From the NCBI GenBank assembly GCA_013360985.1, contig JABWAM010000014.1, forward strand, positions 1 to 18,380: DNA of 18,380 bases, written 5' to 3'. The translations under genes were made by a program, and so were the position numbers. Below, in pieces: positions 1 through 9,017 of this stretch. Source of the stretch: Verrucomicrobiia bacterium (GTDB lineage: Bacteria; Verrucomicrobiota; Verrucomicrobiia; JABWAM01). Numbering within the stretch: the stretch's first letter is position 1; every line of letters begins with the position of its first letter. The notes beneath the pieces were generated by a model. The model ran no database searches, was not told the origin of the DNA, and saw nothing but the letters and a program-made list of their open reading frames with translations.

Positions 1-108
1 GAACTGGCCCTGCGGCGGATCGAGGAGGCGCGGGCGCGAAAACCGTCTTCGGATTCGTCCGATCCGGATCGTCCCGACGGGTCTGCCCGCAGGATTCGCG
101 GCGCGGCG

Positions 109-1023
109 CTATTTTCGGAGGTTCAGGCCGAGTTCGTGTCCGAGGCGCATGAGGAAGTCCGCAGAAGCAAGCACGTCTGACTTCGCGGTCGCTGCCCGGC
201 TCGTGTCAATGCCGAGATAACCCGAGTAACCGTGGCGCTTGAGTCCTGTGAGGAAACCGCGCCAGTCGATGATTCCGCGGCCGCAAGGGAGATGATCGAG
301 CGTTTGGCCGTCGTGATCGGCCACGTGGAAGTTTCCGTATCGGCCGCGAAGCTTCTCGAGGGCGATCGGAATGACTTCTCGTTGCTTGGCGAAGTGGGCC
401 GTGTCGAAGTTGGCCTTGAGATTGGGGCGGCCGACGTGCTCCAGCAGCCGCAGCATGCTGTCGGAAGAAGCGATCATTTCGCCGACACGCGGCTCCATGA
501 GCACGATGCGGCCGTGCGTCGCGGCCAAATCCGCGATCTCGCGGCAACTGCCGACGAGGGTCTTCCAGTCGCGATCGAAGGAGTAGTCCTTCGGAATCTG
601 AACGGCGGAGGTCTGGGTGTATCGGTATTTTCGGCCGACTTGATAGGGAAGCCCGTTCGGATACCGCACATGCGGCGGATAACTCGCCAGGTGCAGCGTT
701 TCCGCGCCGACAAGGTTCGCGGCTTCGCAGGCGTTGTGGACCGTGCGCATCGCCGCGCGGCGGCGGCGGGGATCGGGATGAGTGAGGTTCGCGTCCACCG
801 CGCAGAAGTTGTGGCAGCGCAGTCCGAGATCGCCGAGCGTTTGTCGCAGGGCGGCCGCGCGCTTTCGCATGATCTCCGAGTGCGCCGGCCCGATGCCTTC
901 GAGTTCGATGTGGTGAAAGCCCCACGCGGCGATCTCGCGAAATCCGCGTTCCATTCCTTTGAAGGAAGGGGGATACCCGTGTTTGACGATGGTGACGAGA
1001 TAGCTGACGCTGAGCGTGATCAT
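109..1023 (-). CDS. Sugar phosphate isomerase/epimerase-like TIM-barrel protein (AP endonuclease 2 family)
   Basis: This 304-residue protein looks like a xylose isomerase-like TIM barrel, a family of metal-dependent sugar epimerases and isomerases. Visible marks are the early strand HHIELEG (38-43), LMEP with Glu177 near the barrel centre, FDTAHF with Asp207 and His210, NFHVADHDG (231-239), the loop PCGRGIIDW (247-254) and the final strand YLGID. Glu177, Asp207 and His210 are plausible metal ligands by family analogy. The length is normal, there is no signal peptide, and the protein is probably cytoplasmic. The ATG at 1023 has no clear Shine-Dalgarno. The gene follows the GspK-like gene on the same strand after 81 bp and may share its transcript, but nothing suggests a common function. 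The substrate cannot be told from sequence; such genes are abundant in Verrucomicrobiota and Planctomycetes. Family call is firm, function is open. Confidence 0.85.
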   Translation of the reverse strand: MITLSVSYLVTIVKHGYPPSFKGMERGFREIAAWGFHHIELEGIGPAHSEIMRKRAAALRQTLGDLGLRCHNFCAVDANLTHPDPRRRRAAMRTVHNACEAANLVGAETLHLASYPPHVRYPNGLPYQVGRKYRYTQTSAVQIPKDYSFDRDWKTLVGSCREIADLAATHGRIVLMEPRVGEMIASSDSMLRLLEHVGRPNLKANFDTAHFAKQREVIPIALEKLRGRYGNFHVADHDGQTLDHLPCGRGIIDWRGFLTGLKRHGYSGYLGIDTSRAATAKSDVLASADFLMRLGHELGLNLRK

Positions 1024-1104
1024 GGGAAAAGGTTCGGAAATTTTGGTTTCCGAGGTCGTTTTCGGTCGACTCCGCGCGACGGAAGGGTGCCGACGGAAGA
1101 GGAG

Positions 1105-3600
1105 TTATTCGGTGAGGAAACGGAGGAAACGGACGCGCCAGGTGACGCCGGTCACGCTTGTCGCGTCGGCGGCCTCGACCCGGTCGACTACGGCCTGAGC
1201 CATCGCTTCGCCGAGGATGTTGGTCCGGCCGCGGACGACGGAGACGTTTTGTCCGAGCGCCCAGATGCTGAACTGACTGCCGCGCACGGTGACGTTGTTG
1301 GCGATGGCGCGGATCACAGCTTCGCGCCGCCAGTCGGTATCGGCATTGATCGAGGGGGGATTGGTGAAGCAGGCGACACGGCTGGCGAGATCCCCGAGGC
1401 TCGAGTACGGAACACCCGACATGACGTTGGTGACGGTCGCGAACAACGCGCTGTGCGAGCCGAGCGGCACGGATCCTCCCAACGCATCGGACGGATTTAT
1501 CGGGGTTCGCATGAGCAGGGCGGCGAGCGCGCCCTTCTGGCTTGGGTCGTTGACCACCAGGTCCCGCATCGTATTGACGTTGATCTTCCCCGGAGTGCGG
1601 AGGCCGGCGTCGACGCGGTTGGCGGTGAAGATGTCGAGGAGAGCCCAGTCGGGCGCTTGGGCGCCGGAATTGTAATTCGACCAGCCGTCGCCGTACATCT
1701 TGAGCGTCATGAACGCGTTCGAGTAAGAGACCGCGCCAAGGAATCCCGCAGAAGGGAATGCCCCGCCGACGAATGGGAATCCGCCGTCTCCACCGGGTCC
1801 GGAGAGGAGTCGCGAGGGATCGTTTCCATCGCCGGCCATCGCGCCTCCGGGCGCGTAGGTGCTATTCTGGGAGCCTAAGGTGACGATCACTCCCGCCGAC
1901 CAATCGTCGGGCGTATTGTTTACGCGGGGATCTCCGGGGGTGCGGACAGAAGCATTGTAGAAACTGTTCGTCGAGATGGTGGTAAAAGGGACCGTCAGAG
2001 AGATGGGGATGAGGGCCAATGGGCGCGCGGGGAGGATGGCGAGATCGAATCGAGCGAAGTTCGCGCCATTGGTGGCGCCCCAAAGATTGGTGAGGGCGCC
2101 TCCGGGCGTGAAGCTGATGTTGAGAGGCATCCCGACGGAGTTCGTGGGGATATAGATCAGCGGGGCGGCCGTCATGTTCGAGAGAACCGCGTAGGCGTAG
2201 TTCCCTATGGACGCGTTCAGATTAGCCGCAGCCGTTCCGAAGATCAGGTTTGTAGAGGAGCTTCCGCCGTCCCAAGTCAGAAGGACAGACGGAATAGCGC
2301 GGCAGAACATCACGTTGGTTCCGTGCGTATAGGCGGTCTGCCAGAGATTGAAGACCTCCCAGAGGGCGGTGTTGGTGACGGCGACTACGAAATTGGAGCC
2401 GTCGAGGGAAACGGTGGCGCGAGTATCGAGGACGAACTCATTGAGGTAAGGGACGTTTTCGATGCCGAGATAGACTGGCGTGGACCACGGATCGTCTGCG
2501 CCGCTGTCGGTGGGGAAGACATCGGCATCCAGTTGATCGCGAAGATTGGCCGCGAGTTGCCAGAGGGAGGCGCCGAACTTGTTGCTGAGGACGGAAGAGT
2601 TCTGGGAGATCGCGTTGAAGAAGTTGGTGACCGCGACTCCGGCGACGACATTCGAGAAGGCGGCGTCGTTGAGGTTGACGCGGAGACGGCCGTTGGTTTG
2701 GCGTTCAGTCTCGGCGGTCCAGACCGTGGCGAAGAGCGCGGCGCTTTGGGAAAAGACTTTCGAGTAATCGAATCCAGGCACCGAGCCAAGCTCCGCCACG
2801 GTGGCGAGCGGCGGATTTCGGTTCGCCACAATGTCTTGTCCGAGGGATTCGCCGACTTGAAGGAGTCCTCGAAGATCCACGCCGATTTGGCCGTACTTTG
2901 AAGCCGTGAGATCTCCGAAGGCGGCTTTGTTCGTGACGCCCGCGGTATTTAGATTGATTTTGGAGGATTCGTCATCGATCCAGTAGGCGTAGCGGATCGT
3001 GCCGCGGATCGCGCTCACCTGACCGGTGGCATACGCGTTCGTGTACCAGACCCACGGAGCGAAAACGCGAGAAATCCCATTCGACGGATAAGTGAGGCCG
3101 ACGCCTTTGAGGGGGGCGTCGCGATTCAGGTAGGTCGCCGAGAAAGGGTTCACCGAGAAGACGACATTGGCGGTATTGGTGCCGAAGAAGGCGTCGCAGT
3201 TGGTGACTCCTCCCGAAAAAACGTTGGTCGTAACGCCGGTGACGTAGTCGGGTGTGTTGGCCGGCATGCCGTTGCGGAGATCCACAAGGGCTTGTTCGAT
3301 GGCCATCTGCGCGGCGAGACGGGCTTTGAGCTGGTCCGAAAAAACGTTGCTGGAGAGACGCTCGACGCGAACGCTGCTCACGAAAGCGACGAGAAGGATC
3401 GTCAGCATCGCAAGAATCGCGAGGGTGACGATGAGGGCGACGCCGTTCTCCTTTCCGCATGCGGCGAGGGAGGATCGTCCTCGTTCGGCGGCTCGCGAGG
3501 TCTGCGGCGGCGCCGGCAGCTTCGTCCTGCCTCGAAACGGCGGGCGAAGCGTTCGCTCCACAGATCCAGAGAAACGAGAAATGAGGCGAGGGGGCGTCAT
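1105..3600 (-). CDS. GspK-like minor pseudopilin, Verru_Chthon cassette protein A type
   Basis: This 831-residue protein has a basic leader of about 52 residues, then a hydrophobic helix (53-75) starting NGVALIVTLAILAML. It lacks Glu at +5, as GspK tip pseudopilins do. After the helix comes an Arg/Ala-rich stretch with ARLAAQMAIEQALVDLRNG, typical of GspK and PilX proteins. Two KIN(L/V)NT motifs (near residues 214 and 672) resemble the GspK G-x-ININTA element. The rest is Asn/Thr/Ser-rich, as expected of an exported structural protein. At 831 residues it is far longer than proteobacterial GspK (about 320) but fits Verru_Chthon cassette protein A, as I remember that family. The start is fixed by an ATGA overlap with the upstream gene's stop (3597-3600). 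It is the last gene of the D-B-C-A block, so it is translationally coupled to the others. Inferred role: large tip subunit of an inner-membrane pseudopilus-like fibre. Confidence 0.85.
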   Translation of the reverse strand: MTPPRLISRFSGSVERTLRPPFRGRTKLPAPPQTSRAAERGRSSLAACGKENGVALIVTLAILAMLTILLVAFVSSVRVERLSSNVFSDQLKARLAAQMAIEQALVDLRNGMPANTPDYVTGVTTNVFSGGVTNCDAFFGTNTANVVFSVNPFSATYLNRDAPLKGVGLTYPSNGISRVFAPWVWYTNAYATGQVSAIRGTIRYAYWIDDESSKINLNTAGVTNKAAFGDLTASKYGQIGVDLRGLLQVGESLGQDIVANRNPPLATVAELGSVPGFDYSKVFSQSAALFATVWTAETERQTNGRLRVNLNDAAFSNVVAGVAVTNFFNAISQNSSVLSNKFGASLWQLAANLRDQLDADVFPTDSGADDPWSTPVYLGIENVPYLNEFVLDTRATVSLDGSNFVVAVTNTALWEVFNLWQTAYTHGTNVMFCRAIPSVLLTWDGGSSSTNLIFGTAAANLNASIGNYAYAVLSNMTAAPLIYIPTNSVGMPLNISFTPGGALTNLWGATNGANFARFDLAILPARPLALIPISLTVPFTTISTNSFYNASVRTPGDPRVNNTPDDWSAGVIVTLGSQNSTYAPGGAMAGDGNDPSRLLSGPGGDGGFPFVGGAFPSAGFLGAVSYSNAFMTLKMYGDGWSNYNSGAQAPDWALLDIFTANRVDAGLRTPGKINVNTMRDLVVNDPSQKGALAALLMRTPINPSDALGGSVPLGSHSALFATVTNVMSGVPYSSLGDLASRVACFTNPPSINADTDWRREAVIRAIANNVTVRGSQFSIWALGQNVSVVRGRTNILGEAMAQAVVDRVEAADATSVTGVTWRVRFLRFLTE

Positions 3601-4406
3601 TGGGCATTCAGGAGTCGGATGATCATGGAATTGGTGCGTCCGAACTGTGCGATGGCGTTCGTGCGGGCCGTGCCGCTCGCGGGGAGATGAGCCGCGGTGC
3701 GGCTGTCCACGAGGAGGAGGGAGATTTCCACTACGGAAGGAAGCGGGTTGTCGTTCGTGGAGGCCTGACTGTTCCAGGAGAAGTGTCCTAGGCCTCCGGC
3801 ATCATAGTATTGGAAAGTGCAGCCCACGACTCCCTCGGCGAGGACGGAACTGGCCGCCAGATTGGTAACGGGAGTCAGAGGGGTGACGCTGCGTCCCGCG
3901 GGACCATATGTTCCGGCGGTCGAGTTTGTGTCGGTCGGCGCGGAGTACCAGCGAACCAAGGAATTCGCAGAAGCATCATAGATGTAGCTAAACTCGCCGA
4001 GGTCCGAATAGAGATCGGACGATGGAGCGACCGGGGCGACGAAGTAGACCCAGTTCGTGTTTCCGACGAACAGGATGCGCTGCGTGGCGGAGGTGGTGAT
4101 GAACGCCTGGGACATTTCCCGCGAGAGCAGTTCGAGAGAGATGCGGGCGGAGCGTTGGCGGTCCACGTTGGCTTCGCCGGCAATCCAGGCGTTGGAGGCG
4201 CGTTCGAAAATGCTGAAGAGAAGCGTGACGATCACCGCGAGGATCGCGGTTGCGACGAGGAGTTCGAGAACGGTGAACGCCTCGCGCAAAGCGCGCGGCA
4301 AATCGGACAACCGCGACCGGGCGACGGATCGCCGTGGATTGTCCTCGGGAAAACGCCCGCGCGCGCGGCAGTGTTTCAGACGAGAAGATGGAAGCGAGAG
4401 ATTCAT
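3597..4406 (-). CDS. GspJ-like minor pseudopilin, Verru_Chthon cassette protein C type
   Basis: This is a 269-residue pseudopilin. The prepilin signal is REAFTVLELLVATAILAVIV, with predicted cleavage at Ala43/Phe44 and Glu at +5 (Glu48). The -1 residue is Ala rather than the usual Gly, which prepilin peptidases can tolerate. The helix continues into FERASNAWIAGEANVDRQR and SLELLSREMSQA, the pattern seen in GspJ/PulJ proteins. The ATG at 4406 overlaps the upstream stop as ATGA (4403-4406), and its own stop overlaps the next ATG in the same way. The frame stays open further upstream, but that stretch lies inside the GspI-like gene and shows no pseudopilin features, so I reject the longer start. 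The 43-residue Arg/Ser/Pro-rich leader is much longer than the six to ten residues usual in type II secretion pseudopilins. Confidence 0.85.
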   Translation of the reverse strand: MNLSLPSSRLKHCRARGRFPEDNPRRSVARSRLSDLPRALREAFTVLELLVATAILAVIVTLLFSIFERASNAWIAGEANVDRQRSARISLELLSREMSQAFITTSATQRILFVGNTNWVYFVAPVAPSSDLYSDLGEFSYIYDASANSLVRWYSAPTDTNSTAGTYGPAGRSVTPLTPVTNLAASSVLAEGVVGCTFQYYDAGGLGHFSWNSQASTNDNPLPSVVEISLLLVDSRTAAHLPASGTARTNAIAQFGRTNSMIIRLLNAQ

Positions 4407-5029
4407 CGTCGGCCGATGGCGGTGGTGTAGAAATAAACGGTCCGCTGATTGATGTCCGCGGCCGCGGCAGGCCACGAGACGCGGAGATCGAGGACGGCGA
4501 GATCGGAAAAATTGGCATGCAGTCCCGGTCGTTTTTTGATGTCGACCTGAAAATAGGAGGCGTTGGCTACGGGGCTGATCGTGGGAACCCCTCCGCGTTT
4601 GGGAAAGTAGAGGGTATAGGTGTTGAGAGAGTCGAGGGCGGGGATGGCGAAGCTCGTGGCGGAGATGGCAGGCGTCGGGGAGGTATAGGGAGAACTCTGG
4701 CGGTCGGCGATGATCGCTTGAATGATTTGCGCGGCGGTATCGTCGTCGGTGGCATCGCGGGCGGCGTTCAGGCCGACGGCAAAAAGACCCAGGATGCTGA
4801 CCATCGCGATTCCCACCACAGCGAGGGCCAAAGAAACCTCGATCATGGAGAACCCGCGCCGGACGCGGAGGGGGAAGATCGAAGCGCGAAGCGTGAAGTC
4901 GGAATGGATGCACGCTCCATCTCCGCAGGCGCGCCATGGCGGCCAAGATAGCCGTCCTCCAGGCTTCACGCTCGGGTCCCTCATTGCGGGATGTCGAGCG
5001 ACGAACGGAGGATTTCGAGAAGAGCTCAT
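4403..5029 (-). CDS. GspI-like minor pseudopilin, Verru_Chthon cassette protein B type
   Basis: This is a 208-residue pseudopilin. The signal RRGFSMIEVSLALAVVGIAM gives cleavage at Gly59/Phe60 with Glu64 at +5. The helix runs on into SILGLFAVGLNAARDATDDDTAAQII, which resembles GspI/PulI and PilV-type proteins. The mature part is about 149 residues, a normal size. The ATG at 5029 is set by an ATGA overlap with the preceding gene (5026-5029). The leader (1-59) is odd: residues 18-48 include KPGGRLSWPPW and CGDGACIHSD, which look like a translated intergenic DNA repeat rather than a protein domain. An in-frame Met16 is a possible later start. Inferred role: GspI-type subunit that starts assembly of the H-I-J-K tip. 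Confidence 0.85.
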   Translation of the reverse strand: MSSSRNPPFVARHPAMRDPSVKPGGRLSWPPWRACGDGACIHSDFTLRASIFPLRVRRGFSMIEVSLALAVVGIAMVSILGLFAVGLNAARDATDDDTAAQIIQAIIADRQSSPYTSPTPAISATSFAIPALDSLNTYTLYFPKRGGVPTISPVANASYFQVDIKKRPGLHANFSDLAVLDLRVSWPAAAADINQRTVYFYTTAIGRR

Positions 5030-5808
5030 CGGTTGACCTTGGCGCGGCCGGTGGCGTAAGAGATCACCACGGCGTTGGTGTTGGCGGAGCTGCTTGCCGT
5101 TACGGTTCCGTTGGGCATGACGACCCCTTCGCGAACGACGGCCGACTCATCGCTGCCGGAGACAAGCGCGCCCGCGGAATTGAACTGAAGGCCGGCGAGA
5201 GAAACTCCTGTATTGAGATTGCTGGGGAAGGGAGTCGTCGCGGAAAGGGAGGAAGGCAGAGTCGAGAAATAGGCGCCTTTGGGAAGACTCTGCCAGCGAT
5301 CGAGATAGATCCAAGAGGACGCGGTGTCGTCCACGAGAGGGTCGAGATTCTGGTTCGTCCACATCAGCACCGCATAGGAGACCTTTGGGAAAATGGTTGC
5401 GTTGGTGTGGCTTCCATCCGCAAAGACCACCCGGACATGCGTTCGACCGGTGATGGCCTTGGTTCGCGCGAGGGTCAGCACATTGACGAGATGCGAAGCC
5501 CCGATCCCGACGGCGCTGCTTTTCGTCACCGATTGAAAGGCCGGAACGGCGAGGACCATCATCAGGGCCATGATCCCGATCACGATGACGAGCTCGATGA
5601 GCGTGAAGGCGGCCCTGCGTGCCGCGCGCGACGCCCGACGTTCGGCGCTCGACGGAAGCGCGGAGGCCGAGGCGTTTCGCGCCGCGCACGAGGCTCGACG
5701 ATCAAGGATCGAGGAAACACCCCTGGCGTCGGAGCGGCAGGACGGCTTCCGCGAGTCTTCCCGGACCTCAGATGTGGGATGCGTTTTCACGGGGGCGGCC
5801 GGGTTCAT
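5026..5808 (-). CDS. GspH-like minor pseudopilin, Verru_Chthon cassette protein D type
   Basis: This 260-residue pseudopilin carries RRAAFTLIELVIVIGIMALM, with cleavage at Ala67/Phe68 and Glu72 at +5. The following SVTKSSAVGIGASHLVNVLTLARTKAI region and the later RVVFADG strand match the GspH/FimT pattern, where an ARxxAI helix end precedes a beta-rich domain. I chose the ATG at 5808, 34 nt after the preceding stop. The frame is open up to a TTG at 5886, but that would overlap the upstream gene by 44 nt. No good Shine-Dalgarno is visible. The 67-residue leader is rich in Arg, Ala and Ser and its DNA is made of degenerate short CG-rich repeats (about 5620-5710). First gene of the D-B-C-A block; all three following genes are coupled to it by 4-bp overlaps. 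Confidence 0.83.
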   Translation of the reverse strand: MNPAAPVKTHPTSEVREDSRKPSCRSDARGVSSILDRRASCAARNASASALPSSAERRASRAARRAAFTLIELVIVIGIMALMMVLAVPAFQSVTKSSAVGIGASHLVNVLTLARTKAITGRTHVRVVFADGSHTNATIFPKVSYAVLMWTNQNLDPLVDDTASSWIYLDRWQSLPKGAYFSTLPSSLSATTPFPSNLNTGVSLAGLQFNSAGALVSGSDESAVVREGVVMPNGTVTASSSANTNAVVISYATGRAKVNR

Positions 5809-5842
5809 CGCGCGTGGAACGTCGTGCCTCGATCGTCTCGGA

Positions 5843-6862
<1,020 letters not shown>

Positions 6863-6868
6863 GGGTTT

Positions 6869-6874
6869 CCTCCT
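6869..6874 (-). promoter_or_regulatory. Strong Shine-Dalgarno AGGAGG
   Basis: AGGAGG lies six nt before the ATG of the four-helix-bundle/pseudopilin gene. It is the clearest ribosome binding site in the window, where most genes lack one, and it fixes the start of the fusion frame at the four-helix-bundle part. Confidence 0.85.
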
Positions 6875-6926
6875 GTTGTCGCGTTCTGGATTCTTGGTCT
6901 TTCAGTTCTCCTGGGTCTCGCGTCTC

Positions 6927-6945
6927 GCGGGCCGTCACGGCCCGC
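6927..6945 (-). terminator. GC-rich hairpin directly after the first GspG-like stop codon
   Basis: GCGGGCCG and CGGCCCGC pair around a 3-nt loop, starting at the base after the TGA of the GspG-like gene (stop 6946-6948). There is no U-tract; the sequence continues as GAGACGCGAGACCC, one of the small repeats of this region. It could be a partial terminator, a 3'-end stabiliser that lets the first GspG be made in excess over downstream genes, or a repeat palindrome. Confidence 0.4.
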
Positions 6946-7617
6946 TCATCTCTGCCAATTGCCGAGGTCGTCCACGGCGGAGGTGAAGTTGGTGGGGTAT
7001 GCGGATTTGCCATCCACGCCGGCCGACCAGAGGTCGAAGGTTTGGGGATTGGCTCGAGGGTCAATGGGGTTGTAGCCGTAGGGATTGCCGTTCGGATCGA
7101 GAATGACCGTGTAGGCGAATCCGCCCAAGGCGTTGGTGACGGTTTTGATCTGCTTCGGAAGAAAGCTCATGTAGGTCTTTGGGGTATTCGTTCCGGAGAG
7201 CGCCCGCCAGACGTAGTGGATGTTCAGCCATCCGTTGGTATTCGGGTGGGCGCAACCGGAGAGAACCGAGCCTACCGAAAGGAAAACGTTGGTGATGCCG
7301 CCCTTGGCAGAATCGGCCTGGCTGAACACCTCGTCATCGAGCGGAGGATAGCCTCCGTAGTCGGCCTTGTAAGCTTCCAGGGCGGCTTCCATGGCCTTGA
7401 TCTCGGCCTTGATGCGCGATTCGACGGCGCTGCGATTGGCGTAGGAGGAGATGCCCACGACGAGACCGGCGAGGAGGACGATGATCGCGATGACCGTGAG
7501 CAGTTCAATCAGGGTGAAGCCCTTGATTGAACTGCGCGACGCGTGACGCGCGACGCGCGACGGTGGGGGCGTTCGTTCCGTGAACTGCGTGTGGGAATTC
7601 GAGTTTCTCTGGTTCAT
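6946..7617 (-). CDS. GspG-like major pseudopilin
   Basis: This 223-residue protein has SIKGFTLIELLTVIAIIVLLAG with cleavage at Gly33/Phe34 and Glu38 at +5. The mature part has the GspG pattern: a helix EIKAMEAALEAYKADYGGYPP, then near the C-terminus NPYGYNPIDP and FDLWSAGVDG, like the conserved C-terminal region of GspG with its DIWSxGxDG element. The mature length of about 190 exceeds the common 130-140, with extra residues in the middle. The ATG at 7617 is one nt after the TGA of the nucleotidyltransferase gene, with a weak AGGA upstream. The 33-residue leader is encoded by a CGCGTC-type repeat. It is paralogous to the pseudopilin half of the next gene; the DNA around the cleavage site is nearly identical. 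Likely the main shaft subunit of the pseudopilus-like fibre. Confidence 0.9.
   Translation of the reverse strand: MNQRNSNSHTQFTERTPPPSRVARHASRSSIKGFTLIELLTVIAIIVLLAGLVVGISSYANRSAVESRIKAEIKAMEAALEAYKADYGGYPPLDDEVFSQADSAKGGITNVFLSVGSVLSGCAHPNTNGWLNIHYVWRALSGTNTPKTYMSFLPKQIKTVTNALGGFAYTVILDPNGNPYGYNPIDPRANPQTFDLWSAGVDGKSAYPTNFTSAVDDLGNWQR
7502..7533 (-). repeat. Inverted repeat over the prepilin cleavage-site codons (first GspG-like gene)
   Basis: Arms AGTTCAATCAAGG-type and CCTTGATTGAACT (13 bp, with one G/T mismatch) flank a 6-nt loop identical to that at 6365-6392. The hairpin again covers the SIKGFTLIEL codons. Confidence 0.75.
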
Positions 7618-7618
7618 C

Positions 7619-8215
7619 TCAGGGTTCCTGTCTCCGACTCGTGTTTCGCGTCTCGTACCTCCGCTGCGAAAGGGATTCGAGGAAGCGGAGGTCGTCCTCG
7701 TCCTGCGTGCGGCCGGTGCCGCGTTTGGAGGCGATGAGGTCTTCGAGGCTGAGGACGCGGAGGCGGTTCTCGAAGGGGAGGGCGCGTTTCCAGGCCGCGT
7801 CGAAATCGGGGAGGTTGTGGGCCTCGAAGAAAACGTCCACGGAAGGGCCGCGCTCTTTGAGGCGGATCACCCCGTCGGCCCGAGCCGCCTCGGCCACGGC
7901 CGCCCTCAGGGGCGCGAAAGGATCCGCGGGGATTGTCCCGAGGCGGAGCCCCTGGATGCGGGAGACTTCGCACGTCTCGCCCGTTGTCTTTACGACAGAA
8001 AGGAGACGCTCGGCCCACGCCTCGGGACCGCCGGCGGGATCCAGCCACCAGTCGGTGTCGAAACTGTGGCGAGAGGATCCGTACACGTTGCATGCCGTGC
8101 CCCCGAGCATCAGGGCGCGCACGCCGTCTTGAAGGAGCGCCTGGGAGAAACGTTCCTCGAAGTTGATGGGGTGGTTTGGGCGATCGGAGTTCGTGGAAGG
8201 ATCTTCCTCATGCAA
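7619..8215 (-). CDS. Small nucleotidyltransferase, AbiEii/MNT-like fold
   Basis: The protein has the Pol-beta-type nucleotidyltransferase signature: LMLGGTACNVYGSSRHSFDTDWWLD, that is GG, then D-x-D, with a third acidic residue in SVDVFFEA. The C-terminal part shows LSLEDLIASKRGTGRTQDEDDLRFLE, the usual D-L-I-x-x-K-x(4)-R-x-K/Q-D pattern. Such proteins include AbiEii-type toxins, MNT antitoxins and many orphans; the target cannot be told. The start is uncertain: no ATG or GTG precedes the conserved region at a sensible place, and I use the TTG at 8215, giving 198 residues. The frame stays open far upstream, but it overlaps the antitoxin there and shows nothing recognisable. The C-terminal tail RRYETRNTSRRQEP is encoded by the same GAGACGCG-type repeat found between the pilin genes. 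The stop is one nt from the GspG-like ATG, so cotranscription is likely. Confidence 0.75.
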   Translation of the reverse strand: MHEEDPSTNSDRPNHPINFEERFSQALLQDGVRALMLGGTACNVYGSSRHSFDTDWWLDPAGGPEAWAERLLSVVKTTGETCEVSRIQGLRLGTIPADPFAPLRAAVAEAARADGVIRLKERGPSVDVFFEAHNLPDFDAAWKRALPFENRLRVLSLEDLIASKRGTGRTQDEDDLRFLESLSQRRYETRNTSRRQEP

Positions 8216-8592
8216 GGAACGGACGGGCGGAGGCGGGCGGTTGGGCAGGCCCTGGAGGTCGGGGCCGCCGACGCGGGTGCGCCGGGTGTACCACCAGGTC
8301 CGGCGCGCGGCGGTGCGGCGGAAGGAGTTCAGCCCGTCGAGGTCGGTGATCCTCGGGAGCGAGGAGTTGGAGGGGATGCGGGCGCGGGAGCGCACGGGCG
8401 GTTCGACGCGCGAAGAGCGAGGATCGAGGGGGTTGGCGCGGGAGTTGGCCAGGTTCACTTGGAGGAGAGGTTCGGCCCCGACATTCGTCGGGGCGCAAGG
8501 TCGCGCAGAGGAGAAGAGGGGATTTGTGGAGGGAGGCTGGCAGGAGAGCCGCCCGCCGGGACACGCGGGCCGCATGAGCTCCTCCGAGGAAC
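8216..8592 (-). other. 377-bp spacer without a recognised gene
   Basis: I see no recognisable protein on either strand between the antitoxin stop and the nucleotidyltransferase. Open frames here are GC-driven and Arg/Pro-rich. The only clear structure is the palindrome at 8475-8494. Confidence 0.6.
8475..8494. repeat. Perfect 8-bp-stem palindrome in the spacer
   Basis: GCCCCGAC and GTCGGGGC flank the loop ATTC. It resembles a repetitive extragenic palindrome or a terminator without T-tract. It lies about 100 bp past the antitoxin stop, so it could end the toxin-antitoxin transcript. Confidence 0.5.
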
Positions 8593-8865
8593 TCAATCCC
8601 GCATCTCCTTTTCGAGGCGCTCGGCGATCCATTGTTTCATCATGCTCTGATAGTTGAGATAGCGGGAACGCGCGAGACGCTTGAGGCGGGCGAGCATGCG
8701 CGGATCGAAACGGATCGTAATGCTCGTGGACTCGGTTTGGTCGGCGCCCGTCCGAGCTTCCTGCATCAGGGACGCATCGAGTTGATGTTCCCGCCAAAAG
8801 GCGGCCTCGTCCGTTTCGGACGCGAAGGAGAGCGGCACCTCGGACCAGGTCTTGAGGGTTTTCAT
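8593..8865 (-). CDS. BrnA/CopG-type antitoxin
   Basis: This 90-residue protein begins with the family entry motif, here PLSFASETDEAAFWREHQLD, followed by a ribbon-helix-helix region: TSITIRFDPRMLARLKRLARSRY and NYQSMMKQWIAERLEKE. This is the layout of CopG/BrnA-type antitoxins that pair with BrnT. The N-terminal part would bind the toxin and the ribbon-helix-helix would bind its own operator DNA, by family knowledge. It follows the BrnT-like gene on the same strand, the normal toxin-first order, but the 152-bp gap (8866-9017) is unusual for an operon that usually overlaps or abuts. No recognisable gene is in the gap. The ATG at 8865 has no Shine-Dalgarno. No operator palindrome was identified with confidence. 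Confidence 0.82.
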   Translation of the reverse strand: MKTLKTWSEVPLSFASETDEAAFWREHQLDASLMQEARTGADQTESTSITIRFDPRMLARLKRLARSRYLNYQSMMKQWIAERLEKEMRD

Positions 8866-9017
8866 CGGGGAACCATGCGCGGCGAGCAGCGAATCGTTCG
8901 AGGGAGACTACCGCGCGCGTACGGGAAACAAAAGGAGGAAGGATCTCCGGCAAGAACAGGCGTCTCCGCATCGCGTGTCGCGGGTTGCGCGTTTTGGGTG
9001 GAACGAAGGCGCGTTCG

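Noticed and set aside
1..180. A plus-strand open frame from the window edge (ELALRRIEEARARK...) ending in TGA at 178-180
   Set aside because: It could be the 3' end of a gene outside the window, but most of it overlaps the isomerase gene and is low-complexity; too short to support.
232..1878. Long plus-strand open frame of 548 codons
   Set aside because: It is antisense to the isomerase and GspK-like genes and has no recognisable domain; GC-rich DNA gives such shadows.
8208..8564. Arg/Pro-rich minus-strand frame between antitoxin and nucleotidyltransferase
   Set aside because: Composition is that of out-of-frame GC-rich DNA and no domain or start signal is visible.
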